Made by a program: the position numbers and the translations under genes | Part shown: piece by piece, positions 16,326-25,203 of the stretch | How the letters are laid out: each line of letters opens with the position of its first letter | Position numbering within the stretch: the first letter of the stretch is position 1 | DNA from: JAMQPK01 sp035937795 | GTDB lineage: Bacteria; Acidobacteriota; Vicinamibacteria; Vicinamibacterales; JAMQPK01 | Length of the DNA stretch: 64,000 bases | Direction of reading: 5' to 3' | Assembly: GCA_035937795.1 (NCBI GenBank) | Contig: DASZHO010000007.1 | Span: 5,202-69,201 of the forward strand | The notes under the pieces: generated by a model | What the model was told of the DNA's origin: nothing | The model's input: only the letters and a program-made list of their open reading frames with translations | The model's database searches: none

Positions 16326-16607
16326 ATGGACTCGCTGCAGAGGATCGTGCCACGCGCGCTTACCGAAGTCCTTCGGCGGGGTCCGATGTCGCAAGGCAAG
16401 CTCGAGGTGGCGTGGCGCGCGGCGGTCGGCGATGGCTTGAGCCGCGTGACGACCGTGCGGCTGCAACCAGACGGTCTGATCGAGGTGGTTCCCGCCGACG
16501 CTCGGTGGCATCGAGAGCTCAAACGATCGTCGGGCATGATTCTCACGCGCCTGATAGGTCTGCTCGGCTCCGAGAACGTCACTCGCCTCTCGGTCGTCGG
16601 CCGGTAA
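16326..16607 (+). CDS. DUF721 (DciA-like) protein
   Basis: 93 aa. The region LEVAWRAAVGDGLSRVTTVRLQPDGLIEVVPADARWHRELK (seen as VAWRAAVGDGLSRVT, then GLIEVVPADARWHREL) matches the DUF721/DciA pattern W..avG..ia.hs.p..l..g.L.V.v.ss.W..eL. DciA helps load the replicative helicase in bacteria lacking DnaC. It is short, a bare DUF721 domain. The ATG at 16326 follows a -10-like element directly. It is followed by the thiolase gene after 1 bp. Confidence 0.8.
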   Translation: MDSLQRIVPRALTEVLRRGPMSQGKLEVAWRAAVGDGLSRVTTVRLQPDGLIEVVPADARWHRELKRSSGMILTRLIGLLGSENVTRLSVVGR

Positions 16608-16608
16608 C

Positions 16609-17790
16609 ATGCGCGACGCTTTTCTCGTGAGCGCGGCGCGGCTGCCAACCGGCAAATTCCTGGGCCGTCTCAAGCATCTTTCTGCGACCCAGCTTGGCGC
16701 CCTCGTGGTGCGTGCGGCGGTGGCTCGTGCCGGAGTCGATCCGTCGAGCGTCGATGAATGCATCATGGGCAACGTCCTGTCGGCGGGGCTGGGTCAGAAC
16801 CCGGCGCGGCAGGCGGCGTTGCACGGCGGGCTCGCCGACGAAGTAGCAGCGTTCACCGTCAACAAGGTCTGCGGGTCCGGGCTGAAAGCGGTGATGCTGG
16901 CCGCGCAAGGGATTGCGACAGGCGACATCGACATCGCCGTGGCCGGGGGCATCGAATCGATGAGCAACGCGCCGTACATTCTTCCGCGCGTTCGCGAGGG
17001 CCTCCGCATGGGCGACAGCACCGTCGTGGACACCATGATTCGCGACGGGTTGTGGTGCGCGTTCGAGGATTGGCACATGGGGATGGCGGCCGAACATGTC
17101 GCCGCGAGCTACGGAGTTTCCAGAGAGTCGCAAGACGCCTACGCGGCGGCGAGCCATCAAAAGGCCGAACGCGCGGCCCGCGACGGGAGATTCAGCGACG
17201 AAATTGTCCCGGTCGAGATCCAGCAGCCAAAAGGACCGCCGAACGTGATGGATCGGGACGAGACGATCCGTCCGGAGTCTTCGGTCGACACGCTCGGGAC
17301 GTTGCGGCCCGCCTTCACACCGGGTGGATCGGTCACGGCCGGCAACTCTCCAGGCGTGAGCGATGGCGCCGCCGCGCTCGTCGTGATGGATCAGACGCGC
17401 ATGCGATCGCTCAATGTGAAGCCGATGGCGCGCATCGTCGGCCAGGCCACCAGCGGATTGGCGCCCAAGGATCTGTTGATGACCCCCGTTGGAGCGATCG
17501 TCAAGCTCCTGGCCAAGATCGGCTGGAAACAGGAAGACGTCGATTTGTTCGAGATCAACGAGGCGTTTGCGGCGCAGATGGTGGCCATCCTCAACGAGCT
17601 GCATCTCGACCCGGCACGCGTGAACGTCAATGGCGGCGCGATTGCGCTGGGCCACCCCATCGGCGCGAGCGGCGCGCGCATTCTGACGACGATGCTCCAC
17701 GAGTTGAGACGCCGGGGCGCCAGGCGCGGCGTGGCGTCGCTGTGCCTCGGCGGCGGCAACGGCGTTGCACTCGCTGTCGAGTCGCTGTGA
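16609..17790 (+). CDS. Acetyl-CoA acetyltransferase (thiolase)
   Basis: 393 aa, full length. It condenses two acetyl-CoA to acetoacetyl-CoA or runs in reverse. The acylated Cys88 is in NKVCGSGLKAV, the His of the C-terminal half is in GGAIALGHPIGASGAR and the second Cys is in SLCLGGGNGVAL. GQNPARQAAL is the usual thiolase-I segment. The stop codon is at the edge of a 16-bp tandem repeat. Biosynthetic or degradative role is open. Confidence 0.95.
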   Translation: MRDAFLVSAARLPTGKFLGRLKHLSATQLGALVVRAAVARAGVDPSSVDECIMGNVLSAGLGQNPARQAALHGGLADEVAAFTVNKVCGSGLKAVMLAAQGIATGDIDIAVAGGIESMSNAPYILPRVREGLRMGDSTVVDTMIRDGLWCAFEDWHMGMAAEHVAASYGVSRESQDAYAAASHQKAERAARDGRFSDEIVPVEIQQPKGPPNVMDRDETIRPESSVDTLGTLRPAFTPGGSVTAGNSPGVSDGAAALVVMDQTRMRSLNVKPMARIVGQATSGLAPKDLLMTPVGAIVKLLAKIGWKQEDVDLFEINEAFAAQMVAILNELHLDPARVNVNGGAIALGHPIGASGARILTTMLHELRRRGARRGVASLCLGGGNGVALAVESL

Positions 17791-17835
17791 GTCGTGTCAG
17801 CGGCGACTCGTGTCAGCGGTGACTCGTGTCAGCAC
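17789..17835. repeat. 16-bp tandem repeat across convergent stop codons
   Basis: Three units: GAGTCGTGTCAGCGGC, GACTCGTGTCAGCGGT and GACTCGTGTCAGCAC. The tract begins in the thiolase stop (17788-17790) and contains the stop of the DUF457 gene (17813-17815), so it codes that protein's last residues (ADTSHR). Confidence 0.8.
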
Positions 17836-18349
17836 CCGCTTTCGCGAACCGCCGCTGCCGCATCCACCACGCAAGCGCGAGGACCGGTGCGAGCACGATT
17901 GATTCCCACGTCGCCGCCTTGAGATTTCCCAGAATGAATTCTTCCGGCTTCCAGTAGCGCCGCGACACTTCAAGAAACAGGTCCACGCCCGAGATGTAGA
18001 AGCGAGAGGAGAACGGCCAGAGGACCGTCAGGCCGTATGGCTCCGCCGAATCCTTCGCCAGCCAGTCCAGCAACAGATGGGTGCTATACGCCACAACGAC
18101 GGTGAACGCGACGGCGACGGGCCGATGGCTGCGGCGCCGGGCGATCAGCCAGGCGACAGCGCCGGCGGCGCACGCCGCGCCGATGCTATGGGTGTATGTG
18201 CGATGTATCCCAAACGGGATGTCGAGGTCCGGCGCGACCGCGGCGGCCATACACGCCATTGTGAGCGGTCCGTCCTTTTTCTTCATGATGGCGGCCGCAA
18301 ACCATCCGGTCGCGAGTCCGGCCAAGGCGTGCCCGACGGGGGTCGGCAT
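17813..18349 (-). CDS. Membrane-bound metal-dependent hydrolase family (DUF457/YdjM-like)
   Basis: 178 aa. It starts with TPVGHALAGLATGW and contains AAVAPDLDIPFGIHRTYTHSIG and YSTHLLLDWL, the His/Asp motifs of DUF457 (LexA-regulated YdjM in E. coli is the named member). Four to five membrane segments. The ATG at 18349 is chosen because it begins at the family's conserved TPxGH; a start at 18418 adds 23 residues. It is divergent from recA, with 230 bp between them. Confidence 0.75.
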   Translation of the reverse strand: MPTPVGHALAGLATGWFAAAIMKKKDGPLTMACMAAAVAPDLDIPFGIHRTYTHSIGAACAAGAVAWLIARRRSHRPVAVAFTVVVAYSTHLLLDWLAKDSAEPYGLTVLWPFSSRFYISGVDLFLEVSRRYWKPEEFILGNLKAATWESIVLAPVLALAWWMRQRRFAKAGADTSHR

Positions 18350-18506
18350 CGAGAAGCAATCGTTGCAGTCCTGGCGATCTTCTTCAAGACGCAGGCGGGC
18401 GACAAATGCAATACCCATCGTCCCGGCAATGTCGAGGCGAAAGTCGCCAAGGCTGTAACTAGCTGAAAAATAAGGTCACTGGTGGGTATCGCAATTCTAT
18501 TTTCGC

Positions 18507-18535
18507 TTGACTTCATGTCGGCACGGTCCTAGAAT
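18507..18535 (+). promoter_or_regulatory. Sigma-70-type promoter of recA
   Basis: TTGACT (18507-18512), 17-bp spacer, TAGAAT (18530-18535). The recA ATG is 44 bp further on, with GAAGGAG just before it. Downstream of the -10, at about 18543-18554, is the direct repeat GTTC-GCAC-GTTC, a possible but unproven operator. Confidence 0.7.
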
Positions 18536-18579
18536 GCAGACCGTTCGCACGTTCTCACTTCTGCACCGAAGGAGCGCCA

Positions 18580-19647
<1,068 letters not shown>

Positions 19648-19676
19648 TCAACGCGGCGTCGTAGTACTACACATCG

Positions 19677-20213
19677 ATGCTCGGTTGGCTGAGAGGCGTC
19701 GTATCGGCACTCGACGCCTCGGCTTTTCGCTCGGTGCTCGCCCATCGCTCCGCTCTGCTCAACCCTCTTCTGAGCGCGGTCAGCTATTTCGGCGCCTTCG
19801 CCTGGATCGGGCTCGCGCTCGTTCTGGGGCTGCTGCGGCCCAACCGCTGGCCCGGGGTTTACCAGGTCATCCTCGCCATCGGGCTCGCCTCCCTGCTCAC
19901 GGACGTCGTCGTCAAGCCGCTCGTCGGGCGTCATCGTCCCTACATCGACCACCCCGATATCGTGCTGCTCGCAGGCCGTCCAGGCGACGCCTCTTTTCCG
20001 TCGAGCCACGCGGCGAATTCGTTTGCGGGCGCGTATGCGCTCGCGCGCGTGTTTCCCGAGTTCCGCGCAGCCTTCTGGACGCTCGCGATCCTCGTCGCGT
20101 TCTCGCGCGTGTACGTCGGGGTGCACTACCCGCTCGACGTTGTTGCGGGCGTGGTAATCGGCCTTCTCGCCGGCGCTTTTGTCGTCGGAGGCACGCCACG
20201 ACAACCTTCGTAG
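19677..20213 (+). CDS. PAP2 family phosphatase
   Basis: 178 aa with about five membrane segments. The three PAP2 motifs are complete: KPLVGRHRPY (KxxxxxxRP), FPSSHAAN (PSGH-type) and SRVYVGVHYPLDV (SRxxxxxHxxxD). Such enzymes dephosphorylate lipid phosphates, including undecaprenyl pyrophosphate or phosphatidic acid, on the outer face of the membrane. The ATG is 29 bp after recA with no obvious ribosome site. Confidence 0.88.
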   Translation: MLGWLRGVVSALDASAFRSVLAHRSALLNPLLSAVSYFGAFAWIGLALVLGLLRPNRWPGVYQVILAIGLASLLTDVVVKPLVGRHRPYIDHPDIVLLAGRPGDASFPSSHAANSFAGAYALARVFPEFRAAFWTLAILVAFSRVYVGVHYPLDVVAGVVIGLLAGAFVVGGTPRQPS

Positions 20214-20347
20214 GTTCGTACACCAAGTTCGTGGACAACCGCCGCGCGAGTGAGCCCGGGCGCGCGACGAACCTCGCCGCGGCAACCTGGCCTATCTCAC
20301 TCGTATTCGCGCACTTGCGCGCGATCGGGAGCAGCGTTTCGCGATTG

Positions 20348-20362
20348 TGGTACAGCCGTTGC
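20348..20362 (+). promoter_or_regulatory. Sigma-54-type promoter of the Flp pilin gene
   Basis: TGGTAC-N5-TTGC: the GG and GC pairs are 12 bp apart as in the -24/-12 consensus TGGCAC-N5-TTGC, with one mismatch. The expected transcription start near 20374 leaves a short leader with a strong GAGGAGGAT ribosome site before the ATG at 20391. Confidence 0.55.
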
Positions 20363-20390
20363 GTTCTGGTACGTCACGAGGAGGATAGAT

Positions 20391-20567
20391 ATGGCTGGCG
20401 TCGCTTTGTTCGTGAATTCGCTGCGCCGCAGGGATGAAGGGCAGGATCTGCTGGAGTACGCCCTGCTGGTGGCGCTGATTGCTCTCGTCGCGGTGGCATC
20501 GGTGACTGCAGCCGGGCTGAGCGTGGACGCAATCTTCAAAGGGATTGTCGCGGCCCTTCCGGCGTAA
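20391..20567 (+). CDS. Flp/Fap type IVb pilin
   Basis: 58 aa. After a short positive leader (VNSLRRRDEGQ) come Gln-Asp-Leu-Leu-Glu-Tyr and the long hydrophobic helix ALLVALIALVAVASVTAAGL. The E-Y pair after the processing site is the hallmark of Flp pilins, which are cut by a prepilin peptidase and assembled by Tad machinery. No tad/cpa genes are in the window, so this is an orphan pilin gene. GAGGAGGAT is a strong ribosome site. Its last 32 bp overlap the 3' end of the convergent ECF sigma gene. Confidence 0.85.
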   Translation: MAGVALFVNSLRRRDEGQDLLEYALLVALIALVAVASVTAAGLSVDAIFKGIVAALPA

Positions 20568-21822
20568 ACACACGCTTCGAAGCCGCCGCGCTCGCGCGCT
20601 GCTCCAGGAAACGCCGCTCCATCGGGTTGCGCGCGAGGGCGACCGCCGCCTGGAAGTGCTCGCGGGCGATATCCTGCCTGTCGCACCGGAGCTCGAGCTC
20701 GCCGAGCGCCGCAAAATAGAACGGATAACCGGCAAGCCGATCGCGCCCTGCAATCGCGCGGATCGCCTCGAGCCCACGCTCGGGACCCGCGTGCTGCGCA
20801 ACGGCAATCGCCCGGTTGAGCGCGACCACCGGCGACGGACCAATCGTCATCAAGGTATCGTAGAGCGCGACGATCTGTTCCCAATTCGTGTCTTCTGTCG
20901 AGCGCGCGTCCAGATGGACAGATGCGATCGCCGCCTCGACGTGATACGCCGTCAGCGCCGGGCCAGTCGCCGAGAGATCGAGCAGGCGCCGGCCCTCCGC
21001 GATGAGCGCCCGATCCCAGCGCGACCGATCCTGATCGAAGAGCGAGCTGAGGTTCCCTGATTCGTCGACGCGGGCCGGCAGGCGCGCCGCGTTGAAGGAC
21101 ATGAGCGCGGCGAGCGCGTGCGTCGCCGGCGTCGACGTGAGCGGCTCTTCGACGAGCATCCCCGCCAGGCGCATCGCCTCCCTGCACAATTCGACGCGCA
21201 CCGCAGATTCGGCGGATGCGCCGTGGTATCCCTCGTTGAAGAGCAGGTACAGAGTGCGCTGGACGGCCGACAGGCGCGCGGAAAAGTCGGCGCCGGCAAG
21301 GTCGAACAACCGCCTCGATCCGGCGAGGAACTTCTTTGCGCGCGAGATCCGCTTCTGGGTGGCCGCGCCGGTGCTGAGAAACGCCGCGGCAACTTCGCTC
21401 ACGCTGAAGCCGCACAGGATGTGGAGCACGAGCGCGACCTGCGCTTCTTCGGGAAGCCGGGGATGGCAGCAGGAGAACATCATGCGAAGCAGGTCGTCCC
21501 TGACCGCATTCGTTCCAAACTGCTCCTCGACCAAGGGAACGAGCGTCCATTCGCTCTCGAGCCACCGGCCCAGCTCGGGGGCGAAGGTGCGCGCCGTGCG
21601 CTCGCGCCGCAGCACGTCGATCGCACGGTTCTTGGCCGTCGCCATCAGCCACGCGGACGGATTCTGCGGCACGCCCCGAAATTTCCACACTTCCAACGCG
21701 CGGCAGAAGGCGTCCTGGACGACGTCTTCCGCCAGCGCGAGGTTGTGGACGCCGAAGATCCGCGTCAGCGCGGCGACCATGCGGCCGGCTTCCCGCCGAA
21801 AGAGATGGTCGTCGAGCTCCAC
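20536..21822 (-). CDS. ECF sigma factor of the ECF42 type
   Basis: 428 aa. Sigma region 2 is at about 10-75 (LTRIFGVHNLALAEDVVQDAF, seen as AEDVVQDAFCRALEVW) and region 4 at about 115-175 (LPEEAQVALVLHILCGFSVSEVAAAFL). A long C-terminal TPR-like extension of about 240 residues follows (NEGYHGASAESAVR, HALAALMSFNAARLPAR, GPSPVVALNRAIAVA). This extended form, next to a DGPF/YCII protein, is typical of ECF42. No anti-sigma gene is adjacent, and the C-terminal extension is thought to control activity. The GTG start overlaps the upstream stop by one base (TAGTG). Confidence 0.88.
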   Translation of the reverse strand: MELDDHLFRREAGRMVAALTRIFGVHNLALAEDVVQDAFCRALEVWKFRGVPQNPSAWLMATAKNRAIDVLRRERTARTFAPELGRWLESEWTLVPLVEEQFGTNAVRDDLLRMMFSCCHPRLPEEAQVALVLHILCGFSVSEVAAAFLSTGAATQKRISRAKKFLAGSRRLFDLAGADFSARLSAVQRTLYLLFNEGYHGASAESAVRVELCREAMRLAGMLVEEPLTSTPATHALAALMSFNAARLPARVDESGNLSSLFDQDRSRWDRALIAEGRRLLDLSATGPALTAYHVEAAIASVHLDARSTEDTNWEQIVALYDTLMTIGPSPVVALNRAIAVAQHAGPERGLEAIRAIAGRDRLAGYPFYFAALGELELRCDRQDIAREHFQAAVALARNPMERRFLEQRASAAASKRVFTPEGPRQSL

Positions 21823-22166
21823 TACATGCTCATCTTCATGATCGGACGCACTTCCACAAAGCCTTCGATGTCGAAGATCGGACAGCCCGAGCTGAGCTCC
21901 ACCGCCTGGGCGAGATCGGTGGCCTGGACGATCGTGTAGCCGCCGACGACATCTTTGGCTTCAGCGAACGGACCGTCGGTGACGGTCTTCTGCCTGCCCT
22001 TGACGATCTTTCCCGTACGCTCGAGCGGATGGCCGGGGTCCTTCACATGGCCCTTGTCGCCGAGCTCCTTCAACCACGTCATCCATTTCTGCATCTGCTG
22101 CTGCATTTGCTCGGGGGATCCGGCCGGACGCTCACCACCACGATACAGGTACACGAATTCACTCAT
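21822..22166 (-). CDS. YCII/DGPF-domain protein, partner of ECF42 sigma factor
   Basis: 114 aa. The KTVTDGPFAEAKDVVGGYTI segment holds the DGPF motif with the nearby E-x-K-D; the N-terminus MSEFVYLYRGG and the C-terminal EVRPIM strand complete the YCII-like alpha-beta fold. DGPF proteins are the constant neighbours and likely targets of ECF42 sigma factors. Their biochemical role is not known. GGGAGGAAT lies just before the ATG. Confidence 0.9.
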   Translation of the reverse strand: MSEFVYLYRGGERPAGSPEQMQQQMQKWMTWLKELGDKGHVKDPGHPLERTGKIVKGRQKTVTDGPFAEAKDVVGGYTIVQATDLAQAVELSSGCPIFDIEGFVEVRPIMKMSM

Positions 22167-22178
22167 GATTCCTCCCTC

Positions 22179-22197
22179 GGGGCCTCTCTTCGGCCCC
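22179..22197. other. GC hairpin between monooxygenase and YCII genes
   Basis: GGGGCC, 7-nt loop, GGCCCC. In the direction of transcription (minus) it comes directly before the ribosome site of the YCII gene. On the plus strand it is followed only by TTT. It could lower read-through or hide the start region; no clear U-tract in the transcribed sense. Confidence 0.4.
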
Positions 22198-22240
22198 TTT
22201 GACTCTTCAACGTTCGAGGGACCCGGCGCCAGACATTTTT

Positions 22241-23773
22241 CTATCTTGCCGGGGCCAGCTTGCGCGCGTCGAGATAGGCGGTGACGGCCGCCGAGCGGCC
22301 CTCAGGATCCGCCAGGGCGACGTAGCCGTCAGGCCGCACGAGATAGAGGGCATTGCGCCGCAGGCCGGCCCGGTCCATGTCCGGACGCCACACGAAGAGG
22401 TGCAACGCCAATGTTCGCGCGGCACACATCGTGTAGATCTCGGGCGCGGCGTCGCCGTACACGTGAAGCTGCCAGTCGAGTGAAGTCAGCGGCGCGAAGT
22501 TGTCCTCGTCCGGGTGGCTCAAGTTCGTCATCACCCACGGCAAACGGTCACCGCCATGAACTGCGCCCGCGCGCCCCTCGCTCAAGGGGCTACCGCGGTA
22601 GTTCACGCTCGTCTGCGATATCGTACGAAACATGAGGCGCCGCGTGAGCGCAAACCGGAAGATCGTTGGAACCACGTCCGGCACGATGTCCAACCGAACG
22701 AGCCTGGCGAGCGCTCCGTCGCTCGTCACGGCTTTGAACGCCTGATCGGTCGTTGCGACAAGGCGCCGGGCGAACGCAATGCGCTCGGGCTCGTAGCTGT
22801 CGACGAGCGACGCGTCCGCACGTGCGCGCAGAACGGCGGCGAGCTTCCACGCGAGGTTCACCGCATCGCCGATGCCGGTGTTCATGCCCTGTCCGCCAAC
22901 CGGACTGTGGATGTGCCCCGCGTCGCCCAGCAGAAACGCGCGGCCCTTGCCGAATCGATCGGCGACCCGATGGTGCACGCGGTAGGTCGAGAACCAATTC
23001 ATACGCTGTACGTCGATACGCATCCACTCGATGACGCGGGTGCTCACATCGGTCCAGGAGAGCTGTTCGTGCTGGGGCGTGGCGTCCGCACGCAAGGTGC
23101 CGATGAGCCGCGCACGCCCGTCGCCTTTCAACGGAAACACGAGGAGAAAATCGGCGGTGTCCAGCGCGGCGTGCAGCTCGCCGTCCATCGCCGCGCCGCT
23201 CGCTTCGACATCGGCGACGTAAAAAAGATGATTGTACGTGCCGCCTGGGAAACCGATCCCCAGGGCCTGCCGCACCGTGGAATGCGCGCCGTCACAGCCG
23301 GCGATGTAGGCGGCCTCGCATGTGTCGGTGGCTCCGTCGGACCGTTTGAGGCGGGCGAGGACATGGTCAGCGGCTTCCTCGAAGTCGACGAGCTCCGTCT
23401 CTCGCTCGACGTTCACGCCGGCCCGGGCCAGGCGATCGATCAGCAGACGCTCGTGCTCATCTTGCGGAAAGATCAGCGCGTATGGAAACGGGCTGATGCC
23501 AGCCCCCATGTCGCCGAAGACGGCGTGCGCCACACGCCTGCCGGCCGTCCAGAGGTTGATGGCGGCCATCTTCCGTCCGCTGGCGACGACCTCGCCGGCG
23601 AGGCCGATCTGGCTGTACAGCTCGAGTGTGCGGGCCTGCACGGCCAGCGCGCGCGAGGTGGTCCCGGGCTCCGCCGTCTTGTCGACGATCCTCACGCGGA
23701 TTCCCAGCCGTGTGAGCCACAGGGCCAGCACCAGGCCCGTCGGACCCGCGCCAACGATGAGGACGCCAATCAT
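22241..23773 (-). CDS. FAD-dependent aromatic-ring monooxygenase (PheA/TfdB family)
   Basis: 510 aa from the ATG at 23773. The Rossmann motif GVLIVGAGPTGLVLALWL is at the N-terminus, the DG motif GCDGAHSTVRQALGI near residue 160 and the GD motif FLLGDAGHIHSPVGGQGMN (about 275-293). The C-terminal thioredoxin-like domain (after ~400) lacks a recognisable active-site pair. Class-A flavoprotein hydroxylases use NAD(P)H and O2 on phenols or polyketide-like substrates. It starts 1 nt after the stop of the small zinc-ribbon gene, so the two are coupled. Substrate unknown. Confidence 0.9.
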   Translation of the reverse strand: MIGVLIVGAGPTGLVLALWLTRLGIRVRIVDKTAEPGTTSRALAVQARTLELYSQIGLAGEVVASGRKMAAINLWTAGRRVAHAVFGDMGAGISPFPYALIFPQDEHERLLIDRLARAGVNVERETELVDFEEAADHVLARLKRSDGATDTCEAAYIAGCDGAHSTVRQALGIGFPGGTYNHLFYVADVEASGAAMDGELHAALDTADFLLVFPLKGDGRARLIGTLRADATPQHEQLSWTDVSTRVIEWMRIDVQRMNWFSTYRVHHRVADRFGKGRAFLLGDAGHIHSPVGGQGMNTGIGDAVNLAWKLAAVLRARADASLVDSYEPERIAFARRLVATTDQAFKAVTSDGALARLVRLDIVPDVVPTIFRFALTRRLMFRTISQTSVNYRGSPLSEGRAGAVHGGDRLPWVMTNLSHPDEDNFAPLTSLDWQLHVYGDAAPEIYTMCAARTLALHLFVWRPDMDRAGLRRNALYLVRPDGYVALADPEGRSAAVTAYLDARKLAPAR

Positions 23774-23774
23774 C

Positions 23775-24107
23775 TCAGCGCTTGAGTTCACGACGCTCGT
23801 CGATGTCATGTCGCAGTGGTTGACGATGATTCCACCGCCATATCCAGCCGGCCACCCCAATGACCATGACGCCGAGTGCGCTCTGCTTGAGCAACTGGCC
23901 GCGTCTGGGCGACGACACGTCTGGCGCGGTCAGCTGGCGGTACAGGTCCGCCTCCGGGGAGGTCGTTGGACGGGGCTGCACGCGTCGTTCAGGCGCGGGC
24001 ACCCAGCGGGTGAGGTACGCGAAGGCTTCCGAGGCGCACAGCGGGCAATGCTGCGCGTCGTGGACTTCGTCGCAGTCGAGGCAGACGCGCGCAATCTTGA
24101 GCTGCAT
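23775..24107 (-). CDS. Small zinc-ribbon protein with C-terminal membrane helix
   Basis: 110 aa (112 if the ATG at 24113 is used). Near the N-terminus are Cys-x2-Cys, His and Cys-x2-Cys (VCLDCDEVHDAQHCPLCAS), a likely zinc ribbon. The middle is Pro/Arg-rich and disordered, and one hydrophobic helix (SALGVMVIGVAGWIWRW) lies near the C-terminus. I do not recognise the family. It is placed directly before the monooxygenase gene with a 1-nt gap, suggesting joint expression. Confidence 0.6.
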   Translation of the reverse strand: MQLKIARVCLDCDEVHDAQHCPLCASEAFAYLTRWVPAPERRVQPRPTTSPEADLYRQLTAPDVSSPRRGQLLKQSALGVMVIGVAGWIWRWNHRQPLRHDIDERRELKR

Positions 24108-24175
24108 ACACATCAGTGTACGCGGCGCGCCCGACCGACGGGTAGCCGAAATGGACCGACAGACCGGAGCGGGCG

Positions 24176-25111
24176 CTACGCCTTCGAGTGGCGCGCGATG
24201 AACGCCTTGACCATCTCGCGGGCCCGGTCCGTTTGTGGCCCCGGTTGGGCGACCCACTCGTGTTCGCAGCCCTCGAACAGCTGGAATTGGCAATCGCCGC
24301 CGGCCGCTTTGTAGGTCGTGGCGAACTTCTCCTGCACTGCCGGGAGCATGTTGTCGTCGAGCGCGCCCTGCATGATCAGCAGCGGCACCAGCGTGACCGC
24401 TTCGTGGCGCTCGAGAATCTGTTGCGGATCGCTTTCGAATATCGTTTCCCACGGGACGAAGAAGGTCGTGTGGTTTTTAACCATGCTGTCGCGCTTCAGC
24501 TTCTCCGCGTTCTGGAAGCGCGCGTAGGGATCGCTGATCGGTGAGCGCATCGCGATGTAGGCCACCGTCGCATCGATCCGCGGCGCCTCGGGAAGAGGAA
24601 TCGCGTTGTAGCGCGCGTCGCGCGGCCGCATGCCCAGAAGTTCAGCGACGTGGCCGCCGCTCGAGCTTCCGTACACGCCGATCTTCGACGGGTCGCCGTT
24701 CCACGACGCCGCCTTCCATTTGAGCCAGCGCACGCCGTAGTTGGCGTCCTGCACGCAAGCCGGGTACGGCGCTTCCGGCGCGAGCGTCATGTCAATGGCG
24801 ACCACCAGCACGCCGCTGGCCGCCAGCGCGCGGTCCATCGGTTCCTCGGCGTGGCGGTCCTTGGCGTTCCACGCGCCGCCGTGCAGATCGAGCACCGTCG
24901 GGAACGGTCCAGCGCCATCGGGTTGGTAGATGCGGGCCATCAGCATCCTCCCGGCACGCGTCCGCCGGAAGTCGACCTCGCTGACCTTGACGTCGAACCT
25001 GGCGGTGGGATTGTAGGGCGCCTTCCTGTACGGGGTCTTTATGTAGGCGGCGGCGCCCAGCGCCGTCATCGTCTTGAGAAAGTCACGGCGTCCGGGGCGA
25101 TATTCGCTCAT
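24176..25111 (-). CDS. Exported alpha/beta-hydrolase (BD-FAE/esterase-like)
   Basis: 311 aa. The N-terminus has a Tat-type leader (RPGRRDFLKTMTALGAAAY, RRDFLK). The hydrolase domain has the oxyanion-hole HGGAW (~75), the nucleophile elbow GVYGSSSGGH with the Ser (~145) and a late Asp (GALDDNM) and His (GCEHEW) completing a triad. This fits carbohydrate or feruloyl esterases and related BD-FAE hydrolases. GGAGGG precedes the ATG at 25111 by 5 nt, which decides this start over the upstream one at 25168. Confidence 0.85.
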   Translation of the reverse strand: MSEYRPGRRDFLKTMTALGAAAYIKTPYRKAPYNPTARFDVKVSEVDFRRTRAGRMLMARIYQPDGAGPFPTVLDLHGGAWNAKDRHAEEPMDRALAASGVLVVAIDMTLAPEAPYPACVQDANYGVRWLKWKAASWNGDPSKIGVYGSSSGGHVAELLGMRPRDARYNAIPLPEAPRIDATVAYIAMRSPISDPYARFQNAEKLKRDSMVKNHTTFFVPWETIFESDPQQILERHEAVTLVPLLIMQGALDDNMLPAVQEKFATTYKAAGGDCQFQLFEGCEHEWVAQPGPQTDRAREMVKAFIARHSKA

Positions 25112-25203
25112 GCTGCCCTCCCTGCAAAGTGACAGACACACTATCTGACAAACAGGAGAGGGCGGCAAGCGGAAACGGGCGACCGGTGGCGGTAAGCGGT
25201 AAA

